Source of the DNA: Roseococcus sp. SYP-B2431
GTDB taxonomy: Bacteria > Pseudomonadota > Alphaproteobacteria > Acetobacterales > Acetobacteraceae
NCBI RefSeq assembly: GCF_004336745.1
Contig: NZ_SJXD01000030.1
Location: 62,001-126,000, forward strand
Length of the DNA stretch: 64,000 nt
Direction: 5' to 3'
This document shows, one piece after another, positions 46,701-55,137 of the stretch. The position numbers were made by a program, and so were the translations under genes. The notes under the pieces were generated by a model. The model did no database searches. It saw only the letters and a list, made by a program, of their open reading frames with translations, and was not told the DNA's origin. How positions within the stretch are numbered: position 1 is the stretch's first letter; each line of letters starts with the position of its first letter.

Positions 46701-48406
46701 CGTTCGACCATCGCCACGTCTTCCTCGACCCGGATCCCGATCCGGCCGCCAGCTACGCCGAGCGCGAGCGCCTCTTCGCCCTGCCCCGATCCTCCTGGGC
46801 GGATTACGACGCGCGGCTGATCAGCCAGGGCGGCGGCGTCTTCCCGCGCAACCTCAAGACGATCCCGCTGAGCCCGGAGGCGCAGACGATGCTCGGCCTC
46901 AAGGCCGACCGCGCCGAGCCCGCGGCCGTCCTGCAGGCCATCCTTCGCATGGAGGCGGACCTGCTCTACTTCGGCGGCATCGGCACCTATGTGAAGGCCA
47001 GCACGGAGAGCCAGGCCGAGGCCGGCGACCGCGCCAACGACGCCATCCGCATCGACGGCCGCGAGATCCGCGCGAAGGTGGTGGGCGAAGGAGCCAATCT
47101 CGGCGTCACCCAGGCCGGCCGCATCGAGGCGGCGCGCAACCACACCCGCATCAACACCGACGCGCTGGACAATTCCGCCGGCGTCAGCACCTCGGACCAC
47201 GAGGTGAACATCAAGATCCTGCTGGCCGATGCCGAGGCCGAGGGGCTGATGACCCGCAAGCAGCGCGACGAGCTGCTGGTGAGCATGACCGACGAGGTCG
47301 CCGCGCTCGTCCTGCGCGACAACGGGCTGCAATCGGTCGCCGTCTCGCTGGAAGTGCGCGCGGGCGCCGCGGCGCTCGGAGCGCAGGGCGCGCTGATGAC
47401 GCGGCTGGAGCAGGAGGGGCTGCTCGACCGCGCCCTGGCCGGCCTGCCGGACGAGGCGGCGCTGAAGACGCGCGCCGCGCGCGGCGAGGGGCTGACCCGG
47501 CCGGAGGTCGCCGCCCTGCTGCCCTTCGCCAAGCTCTGGCTGGGCGAGGCGGTGATCGAGAGCGCCCTGCCCGACGATCCCGCCTTCGCGCCGCTGCTGA
47601 ACGACTACTTCCCCACCGCACTGCGCGAGGAGCGCTTCGCGAAGTTCGTGGCGCGCCACCGGCTGCGGCGCGACCTGATCGCGACCGCGCTCGCGAACAT
47701 GGTGGCGAACCGGCTGGGCTGCGCCGGCCTGGCGCGGCTCGTGGCGGAGGCGGAGCCGGCCGAGGTGGTGGGTGCCGTCTGGCTGGCCTCGGAGCTCTTC
47801 GGTCTCGAGGCGCGCTTCGAGCAAGCCGAGCAGGCGCCCGCCGAACCCCGCCTCGCCGCGCAATCCACGCTGCGCGTGCTGCTGGAGGCCGCGGCCGTGG
47901 AGCTCATGGCGCCCGCCAGGGCCGGGCTGCAATCAGCGATCGCGACGCTCGGCGAGGGCATCGCGGCCCTCGCCGCCGGCGAGATGGCGGACCAGGCGGA
48001 CGATGCCTCCGGCCTGCCCGGCGATCTCGGCGGCTTCGTCGCCGCGGCCGCCCGGCTGGCCTCGGCCCCGTCCATCGTGCAGCTCGCCCTGGACAGCGGC
48101 GCAGCGCCGGCGGAGGCCGCGGGCGCCTGGACCGGGACGGGGGCCGCCTTCCATATCGACGCCCTGGCCGAGGCGGCGCGGCGCATGCCGGTCCCTGGCC
48201 TCTACGGCGACCGGGCGCGGGCCGCCCTGCTGGCCGATCTGCGCCACACGCAATCGCGGCTCGCGGCGGCGCGTCTTGCCGGCGGTTCGGAGGACGGGCC
48301 GGCGGTGGAGGCCGTCCGCAGGCTGGTGCGCGAGGCGGCGTCGGCGGGCGACTTCGCCGCGGTGACGGTGGCGGCGCGCGCGCTGGCGACCGTGGCGCCG
48401 GGCTGA
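43724..48406 (+). CDS. NAD-specific glutamate dehydrogenase, large (180-kDa) type
   Basis: This is a 1560-residue enzyme that deaminates glutamate to 2-oxoglutarate. An N-terminal regulatory region (ACT-like segments within about 30-560, including [14 protein letters not shown]) precedes the catalytic core. The core has [23 protein letters not shown] near residue 800, [12 protein letters not shown], and the dinucleotide region [11 protein letters not shown] near 1084 with [18 protein letters not shown]. A long helical C-terminal domain follows. TAAGGAGAGG marks the ATG at 43724. It stands alone, divergent from the JmjC operon. Confidence 0.97.
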   Translation: [1560 protein letters not shown]

Positions 48407-48462
48407 CCGCGCCATTCCCGAGCGCCGCCGTTCCCTGACGGGCCGACGCTTTCCGGGGCTCC

Positions 48463-48487
48463 GGAACTGAGAGGGCGATCCGCCGTT
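48463..48487 (+). promoter_or_regulatory. EcfG-type promoter, perfect consensus (GGAAC-N16-CGTT)
   Basis: Forward strand: GGAAC (48463-48467), 16 bases, CGTT (48484-48487), 74 bases before the MFS gene ATG. It is the only exact consensus match found in an intergenic region of the window and implies that the MFS gene belongs to the general stress regulon. Confidence 0.7.
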
Positions 48488-48561
48488 CGGCGATACCGCC
48501 GAATCGGATCGCGCTCTAGGCTCGCACCCATCCAGGGTCGGAAGGCCGAAAGGGGAACGGC

Positions 48562-49815
48562 ATGACGCGGCGCGAATGGGCCTGGGCCAGCTATGACTGG
48601 GCGAACTCCGCCTTTCCGACGGTCGTCTCCACCTTCGTCATCGCCGCCTATTTCACCAAGGGCATCGCGCCCGACCCGGTGACCGGCCAGGTGATGTGGG
48701 GCTGGATGCAGGCCCTGGTGGGACTGTCGATCGGGCTGCTCTCGCCGCTGCTCGGCGCCATCGCCGATGCGGGCGGGCGGCGGCGCGCCATGCTGCTCGC
48801 CAGCACGCTGCTGACCGCCTTCTTCACGGCCGGGATCTGGTTCGCCGAGCCGCAGCCGGCCTATGCCCTCTGGGCGCTGCTCTGCGTCGCGCTGGGCACG
48901 CTGTTCTTCGAGCTGGGCACGGTCTTCTACAACGCCACGCTGCCGGATGTGACGACGCGCGCGCGCCTCGGCCGCATCTCGGGGATCGGCTGGGCGCTGG
49001 GCTATGCCGGCGGCCTCGCCTGTCTCGTGCTGTGCCTGGCGCTGCTGGTGCAGCCGGACCCCGCGCATTTCGGCCTGGACCGCGCCCGGGCCGAGCATGT
49101 GCGCGCGACGGCGCTGGTGGTGGCGGCCTGGCTGCTGCTCTTCGGCTGGCCCGTGCTGGTCTTCGTGCCGGAGGGAGCGGCGGAGCGGCGGCCCTGGGGC
49201 CTGGCCGCGATGCACGGCTTCGCCGAGCTGCTGCGGCTGCTGCGCGGCCTGCCGCGCCACCCGGCGATCCTGCGCTTCATGCTCGCGCGGCTCTTCTACA
49301 CCGACGGGCTGAACGTCCTCTTCGCCTTCGGCGCGGTCTTCGCGGCGGGCGTCCATCGGATGGGCTTCGAGGAGATCCTGCTCTTCGGCATCGCGCTCAA
49401 CGTGAGCGGCGGCATCGGCGCCTTCGGCGGCGGCTGGGTCGAGGAGCGGCTGGGCGCCAAGCGCACAGTGCTCGTCGCGCTGATCGCGCTCATGGCGCTC
49501 GGCGGGGGCATGCTGCTCGTGGAGAGCAAGACCGTCTTCTGGATCCTGGGCGTGATGCTGGGCCTGTTCTTCGGCCCCTCCCAGGCCGCGAGCCGCAGCC
49601 TGATGGCGCATCTGGCGCCGCCGGGGGAGGTGACGGCCTATTTCGGCCTCTTCGCCTTCTCGGGCCGCGCGACAGGCTTCCTGGGCCCGGCCCTGCTGGC
49701 GATGGTCACGGCCGCGACCTCCAGCCAACGCGCCGGGATGATGGTGGTGCTGGTGATGTTGGCCGTGGGCGCCGCGATCCTGACCAGCGTGCCGCCGCCG
49801 CGCGAACAGCCCTGA
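48562..49815 (+). CDS. UMF1/Atg22-type MFS transporter
   Basis: This is a 417-residue membrane protein with about 12 helices. WAWASYDWANSAFPTVVSTFVIAAYF at the start is the hallmark of the UMF1 (unknown major facilitator) / Atg22-like group; GAIADAGGRRRAM is the MFS loop 2-3 motif and FFELGTVFYNATLPDVT is also typical. In yeast, Atg22 exports amino acids from the vacuole; the bacterial substrate is unknown. A perfect EcfG promoter lies upstream. It follows the NAD-GDH gene, which also concerns amino acids, but as a separate unit. Confidence 0.92.
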   Translation: MTRREWAWASYDWANSAFPTVVSTFVIAAYFTKGIAPDPVTGQVMWGWMQALVGLSIGLLSPLLGAIADAGGRRRAMLLASTLLTAFFTAGIWFAEPQPAYALWALLCVALGTLFFELGTVFYNATLPDVTTRARLGRISGIGWALGYAGGLACLVLCLALLVQPDPAHFGLDRARAEHVRATALVVAAWLLLFGWPVLVFVPEGAAERRPWGLAAMHGFAELLRLLRGLPRHPAILRFMLARLFYTDGLNVLFAFGAVFAAGVHRMGFEEILLFGIALNVSGGIGAFGGGWVEERLGAKRTVLVALIALMALGGGMLLVESKTVFWILGVMLGLFFGPSQAASRSLMAHLAPPGEVTAYFGLFAFSGRATGFLGPALLAMVTAATSSQRAGMMVVLVMLAVGAAILTSVPPPREQP

Positions 49816-49843
49816 GGAGGGCCTCGGCCCCCGCGGCCCCCCG

Positions 49844-50794
49844 TTAGCGCGACAACAGCAGCATCCAGTCCTCTACGCCCTCGCGCGCCAGGATCGTCGC
49901 GCGGTCGATCGGCAGGATGCCGTGCTTCGGATGGATCCAGGCCAGCGAGAAGCCGTGCCGCGCGATGCTGTCGAGTAAGGCGCCGGCATCGGCCAGCCGG
50001 TGCCGGTTGAACTCGAGGAACACGGTCATTGGCTGCCCCCGGGCGAGCACCTTCTCCATACCCTGCCAGACATCCCATTCGGCCCCCTCGACGTCGATCT
50101 TGACCGCATCGAGCGGCCCGTCGCCGATGATCTCGTCCACGCTCTGGACCGGCATGGCCGCCGGCCCGGAACCGGACACGACATGGCCGTTCATCGGCCG
50201 TCCGTCCGGAACCCGCAGGATCACCTCCGCGCCGGGCGCCGCGCCCAGCGGGCTCTGATGGACCGTCACGCGGCCGTCGAAATTGTTTGCCGCCACCGAT
50301 TGCCGGAGGAGCATGGCCAGGCGCGGGTTGGGCTCCGCCGCATGGACGCGGCCCGCCGGCCCCACCAACGCGGCCATCAGCAGGGTGAAATAGCCGAGGT
50401 TCGCCCCGGCATCGAAGACGGTCATGCCCGGCCGGAGCCGCGACACCACCGCTTCGGTGACGAACAATTCCCAGGCGCCGTCCAGGATCAGATAGGGCGA
50501 GAGCGTGCGGTCGCGGGCATCCGCGAACAGCTTGAAGCGGCCGAGCACGCGGCAGAGCACCGTGTCGTCGCCATAGGGCACGGCGAGGCAGAGCGCCCGG
50601 ATCTCGTCGGCGGTGACGTTGCGCCGGTGCGGCAGCAGCCGGTCCAGGCGGACATGCGAGGCACGGGGCCGTTCCGGGAGGCGGATCAGCCTGCCGTACC
50701 AGTCGCGGACGGCCGCCCCGACGGCGCGGGCCAGGAGCCGGGGCGGCAGGGGAAGTTTCAGGCGGCTCATGCGCGTCCCGTCATGCTCCGCCAT
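49844..50794 (-). CDS. FkbM family SAM-dependent methyltransferase
   Basis: This is a 316-residue protein. The methyltransferase domain (about 110-290) has TVFDAGANLGYFTLLMA (motif I), HAAEPNPRLAMLLRQSV, and VKIDVEGAEWDVWQGM, the FkbM signature, then VFLEFNR. Such enzymes methylate glycans, polyketides or lipids; the substrate is unknown. The first 95 residues are a basic extension. The ATG at 50770 (MSRLKLPLP) is an alternative start. Convergent with the MFS gene. Confidence 0.9.
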   Translation of the reverse strand: MAEHDGTRMSRLKLPLPPRLLARAVGAAVRDWYGRLIRLPERPRASHVRLDRLLPHRRNVTADEIRALCLAVPYGDDTVLCRVLGRFKLFADARDRTLSPYLILDGAWELFVTEAVVSRLRPGMTVFDAGANLGYFTLLMAALVGPAGRVHAAEPNPRLAMLLRQSVAANNFDGRVTVHQSPLGAAPGAEVILRVPDGRPMNGHVVSGSGPAAMPVQSVDEIIGDGPLDAVKIDVEGAEWDVWQGMEKVLARGQPMTVFLEFNRHRLADAGALLDSIARHGFSLAWIHPKHGILPIDRATILAREGVEDWMLLLSR

Positions 50795-50901
50795 CCGGCT
50801 CGAGCGCGTGATTCCAGATCCGAGGCGCCTTCGCGCCTTCGGTCATCGCGCTTTAAGCATGAAGCGCCCCGCGGCAGAACCGCCGCCGCGGGGCGGGCCG
50901 C

Positions 50902-51894
50902 TCAGAACAGCGCGGCGGGCGCCACCGTGCTGCCGGTGAAACCCTGCATGCGCAGCGGCTGCATGACGAAGCAGAACTCGCTCCGGTTGGCGGCCACCAG
51001 CTCGTCCAGCTTCATGTTCTCCAGCAGGTGCACGCCGTTTACCACCAGCGCGATCTGGTGCACGGGCAGCGAGGCGTTCGGCATGGTCTTGGACGGCGCG
51101 CATTCCACCGGCCAGTTGTCGGCGCCCATCAGCAGCGGGTTGCGCTGGATGAGCCATTCCGCCGCGGCCACGCCGATGCCGGGGCAGCCCGCCACGTAAC
51201 GCGCGTTCTCGCGGCCCCAGAGATGGCCCCAGCCGGTGTTGATGATCATCGCGTCGCCCTCGCGCAGTTCCACGCGCTGGCGCGACAAGGCCTGCTGCAG
51301 ATCCTCGGGCGTGATCTCGTAGGTGTCGGGCAGGGTCTGGACGCCCTTCAGGCCGGCGACGTCGATCAGCACGCCCCGGGTCATGATGGTGCCGACGGTC
51401 TCGATGCCCATCTCGGTGAAGCCGCCCCGCGACATGATCGAGGGGACGTTCACGCAGTTGTAGCTCTCGTCTCCGATGGTCTGGTGCGGAAAGCCGTCGA
51501 ACTGCGTGCCGATCTGCGCCATCTCACCCACTACCAGCTCCTCGTTGGAGCCGCGGCGATTGGCCTGGGGGTTCATGAAGGTTTGTTTGAGGTGCACGTC
51601 GAAGCGGCGCGTGCCGAAGAAGGGCATGCTTTGCGACAGCATATGCCCGATCTCGATCTTGCGGCCCTCGCGGATCATGGCGGCGGCGTCGCGCATGCGG
51701 GCCGGCGTCAGGAGATTCATGCTGCCGCGCCGGTCGTTCGGGCCCCAGCGGCTCGGGCAACGCGCCGAGGCGGGCGGCGGCGACCAGGGTTGCTGCGCGG
51801 GCTGCGCCTGGGCGGGCGTGGCCGTCAATCCGAGATGCGCGGAGCCGCAGGCCATGCAGGCTCCGAACAGCGCCCGTCGTGACATTCCCCTCAT
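50902..51894 (-). CDS. Cyclase-family metal-dependent hydrolase (kynurenine formamidase-like), exported
   Basis: This is a 330-residue protein with a Tat-like signal (MSRRALFGACMACGSAHLG, cleavage near AQAQ). The cyclase fold follows: WGPNDRRGSMNLLTPA, IGHMLSQSMPFFG, then the metal region IGTQFDGFPHQ, where the usual first His of GTHxDxPxH is Gln. EGDAMIINTGW and WPVECAPSKTMPNASLPVHQIAL follow. It may open a cyclic amide or ester in the periplasm. Divergent from a TAXI-TRAP uptake operon with a 171-base shared region, so the transporter could import its product. Confidence 0.87.
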   Translation of the reverse strand: MRGMSRRALFGACMACGSAHLGLTATPAQAQPAQQPWSPPPASARCPSRWGPNDRRGSMNLLTPARMRDAAAMIREGRKIEIGHMLSQSMPFFGTRRFDVHLKQTFMNPQANRRGSNEELVVGEMAQIGTQFDGFPHQTIGDESYNCVNVPSIMSRGGFTEMGIETVGTIMTRGVLIDVAGLKGVQTLPDTYEITPEDLQQALSRQRVELREGDAMIINTGWGHLWGRENARYVAGCPGIGVAAAEWLIQRNPLLMGADNWPVECAPSKTMPNASLPVHQIALVVNGVHLLENMKLDELVAANRSEFCFVMQPLRMQGFTGSTVAPAALF

Positions 51895-52065
51895 GGGAGT
51901 CCCTCCATTTTTATCGTTGATGAGCGGCCGATGCCGCGCCGGAACATTACCGACAGGAAGGAAATCAGCAAGACAAAGGCCGGCATTATCCGCTAGCCCC
52001 TTGACCTGGGTTGTCGATTCCGGTCATCCCAAATGCGAGAAAACTCGCACGAGGAGAAACGCTTC

Positions 52066-53040
52066 ATGGATCAGATCACGCGTCGCGCTGCGCTCGGCGC
52101 CGGCCTCGGCCTCCTGGCCGCGCCGGCCGTCTTGGCCCAGACCCCTCAACAGATCGCCATCGCCACCGGCACGACCGGCGGCGTCTATTATCCGCTCGGC
52201 GGGGCGCTCGCGAACTATCTCACCCGCGGCATCCCCGGCGTCTCTGCGACGGCCGAGGTGACCGCCGGCTCGACGGCGAACTTCCAGCTCCTCGGCGCCG
52301 GCCGCGCGCAGCTGGTCTTCGGTCAGGTCGATGCCGCCGTGGACAGCGTCCGCGGCGCCGGCCCCTTCCGGGGCCGCGTGGTGCCGACCCGCGCCATCGC
52401 CGTGCTCTACACCAACCGCATGCAGGTGGTGACGACGGCGGACCGCAACATCCGCTCCATGGCGGACATGAAGGGCAAGCGCATCTCCACCGGCGCCCCG
52501 GCCTCGGCCACCGAGCTCTTCGCCCGGCGCCTCATCGCGGCCGCGGGCCTCGACATCGCCAAGGATTTCCGCGGCGTGGAGCGGCTTTCGCCCGCCGAGA
52601 GCACCAATGCCATCCGTGACGGCAAGATCGACGCCTACTTCTTCGTCTCGGGCATTCCCACCAGCGCCATCACCGATCTCGGCGCCACGCCGGGCACCAC
52701 GCTCGTGATGGTCGATCACGCCGAGGCGCTGGCGAACATCGTGCGCGAGCACGGGCCGGTCTATTTCGCGGAGACCATCCCCGCGAACACCTATCCGGGC
52801 CAGACCGCGCCGAACCAGCAGCTCTCCGTCGCCAATATCCTGGGCGTGCGCGAGGACACCTCGCCCCAGCTGGTGACGCAGATCCTGAACATCCTCTGGG
52901 ACAACCGCGAGGACTGGGCCCGCGTCCACTCCGCCGCGCGGGACTTCACGCTCGAGCAGCAGAAGACCGCCGCCGCCGGCGTGCCCTGGCATTCCGCGGC
53001 CGAGGCCTTCTGGAAGGCCAAGGGCGCGACCATGGGCTGA
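52066..53040 (+). CDS. TAXI family TRAP transporter substrate-binding protein
   Basis: This 324-residue periplasmic receptor has a Tat-like signal (ITRRAALGAGLGLLAAPAVLAQ). IATGTTGGVYYPLGGALANYL (about 33-53) is the TAXI signature and VTAGSTANFQLLGAGRAQLVFGQVDAA the second hallmark. TAXI receptors feed a fused TRAP permease, which is the next gene. Known ligands include glutamate, 2-oxoglutarate and taurine-like acids; the ligand here is unknown. The ATG at 52066 follows GAGGAGA. Confidence 0.95.
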   Translation: MDQITRRAALGAGLGLLAAPAVLAQTPQQIAIATGTTGGVYYPLGGALANYLTRGIPGVSATAEVTAGSTANFQLLGAGRAQLVFGQVDAAVDSVRGAGPFRGRVVPTRAIAVLYTNRMQVVTTADRNIRSMADMKGKRISTGAPASATELFARRLIAAAGLDIAKDFRGVERLSPAESTNAIRDGKIDAYFFVSGIPTSAITDLGATPGTTLVMVDHAEALANIVREHGPVYFAETIPANTYPGQTAPNQQLSVANILGVREDTSPQLVTQILNILWDNREDWARVHSAARDFTLEQQKTAAAGVPWHSAAEAFWKAKGATMG

Positions 53041-53074
53041 GGCCCTGCGCCTCGTCCGCGAATGAATGACCTGC

Positions 53075-53097
53075 CGGCCGGGCTCGTTGCCCGGCCG
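53075..53097 (+). other. Strong hairpin between receptor and permease genes
   Basis: CGGCCGGGC (53075-53083), loop TCGTT, GCCCGGCCG (53089-53097): a perfect 9-bp stem in the gap between the TAXI receptor and TRAP permease genes. There is no T-tract. Such structures stabilise the upstream mRNA and lower permease expression relative to receptor, as seen in many transporter operons. It also argues that permease translation starts downstream, at 53116. Confidence 0.6.
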
Positions 53098-53115
53098 CTT
53101 GCGTTTGGAAGAAAT

Positions 53116-55137
53116 ATGCCGATGTCCAGCACCCTGCCGCCCGATATCGATCCCGCCACGATGGACGCCGAGACCACGAAACGGGTCTCCGCGCTGATCG
53201 AGGCCGAGGAAGGCGCGATGAACCGCCTCCCCGGCCTGCTCGGCCAGGTGGCGGTGGGCATCGCGCTCGCCATGTCGCTGTTCCACCTCTGGGCGGCCTG
53301 GGACATCGTGCCGACGACGGTGCTGCGCTTCGCGCATGTCGGCTTCACCATGGTGCTGGGCTTCATGCTCTTCCCGTCCATGGCCCGCTTCCGCGACCGC
53401 TTCCCGCCCTGGGATTGGGCGCTGGTCGCGGCCGGCATCTACGTCACCTGGTACCTGATCTCCGGCGGCGACGACCTGCAGGACCGCATCATCTTCCCCG
53501 AGCCGATGGACATCGTCGTCGGCTGGATGCTGATCGCCCTGGTGCTGGAGGTCACGCGGCGCTGCACGGGCTGGATCATGCCCGTGATCGCCATCTGCTT
53601 CCTGCTCTACGCCTTCTTCGGAAACCACTTCCCCGAGCCCTGGACCCATCGCGGCTACGACGCCGAGCGGCTGGTCCCCCACATCGCCATCACGCTGGAG
53701 GGCATCTACGGCACGGCGGTGGATGTGAGCGCGACGCTCATCATCCTCTTCACCATCTACGGCGCCATCCTCGCCTCCACCGGCGCGGGCAAGTACTTCG
53801 TCGACTTCTCCTTCGCGGCAACCGGCGCCAAGTCCTCCAGCGCGGGCCGCACCGTGGTGCTCTCGGCCTTCCTGCTCGGCGGGCCCTCCGGCTCGGGCGT
53901 GGCGACGACGGTCACCATCGGCACCGTCGCCTGGCCGATGATGAAGCGGGTCGGCTACACGGCGCATGACGCGGGCGGCCTGCTCGCGGCCGGCGGCCTC
54001 GGCGCCATCATCTCGCCGCCCATCATGGGCGCGGCCGCCTTCCTTATCGCCGAATACCTGAAGATCAGCTATCTCGACGTGCTGCTGATGGCGGTGATCC
54101 CGACCTGCCTCTTCTACGCCTCGCTGCTCTTCATGGTGGAACTCGACCAGCGCCGCATCCGCCACGCCCGCGGCGGCATCGAGGACAGCAAGATCGACGT
54201 CGAGCCCGTGGGCGTGCTGTTCCGCAAGGGCTGGTACCATTTCAGCAGCCTGATCGCGATCGTGGCCTTCATGGCGGTCGGCTATTCGGCGACGCTGTCC
54301 GTCCTCTACGCCATGATGCTGGCCATCGCCCTGTCCTTCCTTTCGAAGGAGCATGCGCTCTGGCCGCGCAAGCTGATCCGCACGCTGGCGGCCGGCTCCG
54401 AGCAGGCGCTCAGCATCGCGGCGACCTGCGCCAGCGCCGGCATCATCGTGGGCTGCATCACGCTGACCGGCCTCGGGCTGAAATTCTCCGACATCGCCAT
54501 CCAGGCGGCGGGCGGCAGCCTCGTCATCACTGCCGTCTACACGGCGCTGATCGTCTGGGTGGTCGGCCTCGCGGTGCCGGTGACGGCCAGCTACATCATC
54601 TGCGCGGTCGTGGCCGCGCCGGCGCTGATGAAGCTCGGCGTGCCCGACTACGCGGCGCATATGTTCGTCTTCTACTACGCGGTGCTGAGCGAGGTCTCGC
54701 CCCCGACGGCGCTCAGCCCCTTCGCAGCGGCGGCCATCACCCGCGCCGGCCCCTACAAGACGACGCTGATGGCCTGGAAGTACACGCTGCCGGCCTTCCT
54801 GCTGCCCTTCGTCTTCGTCACCGATCCCGACGGCGTGGGCCTGCTGCTGAGCCTCAAGCCCGGCATGACCTGGCTCGACGTGGCCTGGCAGACGGTGCTG
54901 GCGACGCTCGGCCTCGCCGCGCTGTCCTCGGCCACCCAGGGCTTCGGCATCACGCGGCTGAGCCAGGCCGAGCGCTGGGGCATGGCGCTGGCCGGCCTGC
55001 TGATGATCTTCCCGGCCATCTTCGAGGCCGCCTTCGGCGATGCGATCCCGGTCCCGCATCTGATCGGCATCGCCCTGGGCTTGGCGCTGCTGGTCGTGCA
55101 GTTCCTGCGCAACAGGCGCGGGCCGGCGCTGGCGTGA
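53116..55137 (+). CDS. TRAP transporter permease, fused DctQM-type (TAXI-associated)
   Basis: This 673-residue membrane protein has the 4-helix small domain (about 40-190) fused to the 12-helix large domain. GAILASTGAGKYFVDFSFAATG, LLGGPSGSGVATTVTIGTVAWPMMKRVGY, AAGGLGAIISPPIMGAAAFLIAEY and FYYAVLSEVSPPTALSPFAAAAI are the signature segments of the Na+-coupled core. Start ATG 53116 after GGAAGA; an ATG at 53062 lies before the hairpin. Couples to the TAXI receptor; its stop overlaps the PHP gene start. Confidence 0.95.
   Translation: MPMSSTLPPDIDPATMDAETTKRVSALIEAEEGAMNRLPGLLGQVAVGIALAMSLFHLWAAWDIVPTTVLRFAHVGFTMVLGFMLFPSMARFRDRFPPWDWALVAAGIYVTWYLISGGDDLQDRIIFPEPMDIVVGWMLIALVLEVTRRCTGWIMPVIAICFLLYAFFGNHFPEPWTHRGYDAERLVPHIAITLEGIYGTAVDVSATLIILFTIYGAILASTGAGKYFVDFSFAATGAKSSSAGRTVVLSAFLLGGPSGSGVATTVTIGTVAWPMMKRVGYTAHDAGGLLAAGGLGAIISPPIMGAAAFLIAEYLKISYLDVLLMAVIPTCLFYASLLFMVELDQRRIRHARGGIEDSKIDVEPVGVLFRKGWYHFSSLIAIVAFMAVGYSATLSVLYAMMLAIALSFLSKEHALWPRKLIRTLAAGSEQALSIAATCASAGIIVGCITLTGLGLKFSDIAIQAAGGSLVITAVYTALIVWVVGLAVPVTASYIICAVVAAPALMKLGVPDYAAHMFVFYYAVLSEVSPPTALSPFAAAAITRAGPYKTTLMAWKYTLPAFLLPFVFVTDPDGVGLLLSLKPGMTWLDVAWQTVLATLGLAALSSATQGFGITRLSQAERWGMALAGLLMIFPAIFEAAFGDAIPVPHLIGIALGLALLVVQFLRNRRGPALA

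Noticed and set aside
45220-48438. 1072-residue open frame in another phase of the NAD-GDH gene
   Set aside because: The product is Arg/Gly/Ala-rich with no domain; the GDH frame is unambiguous.
53062-53115. Longer TRAP permease start at 53062
   Set aside because: It would translate through the 9-bp hairpin and has no ribosome binding site; GGAAGA precedes the ATG at 53116.
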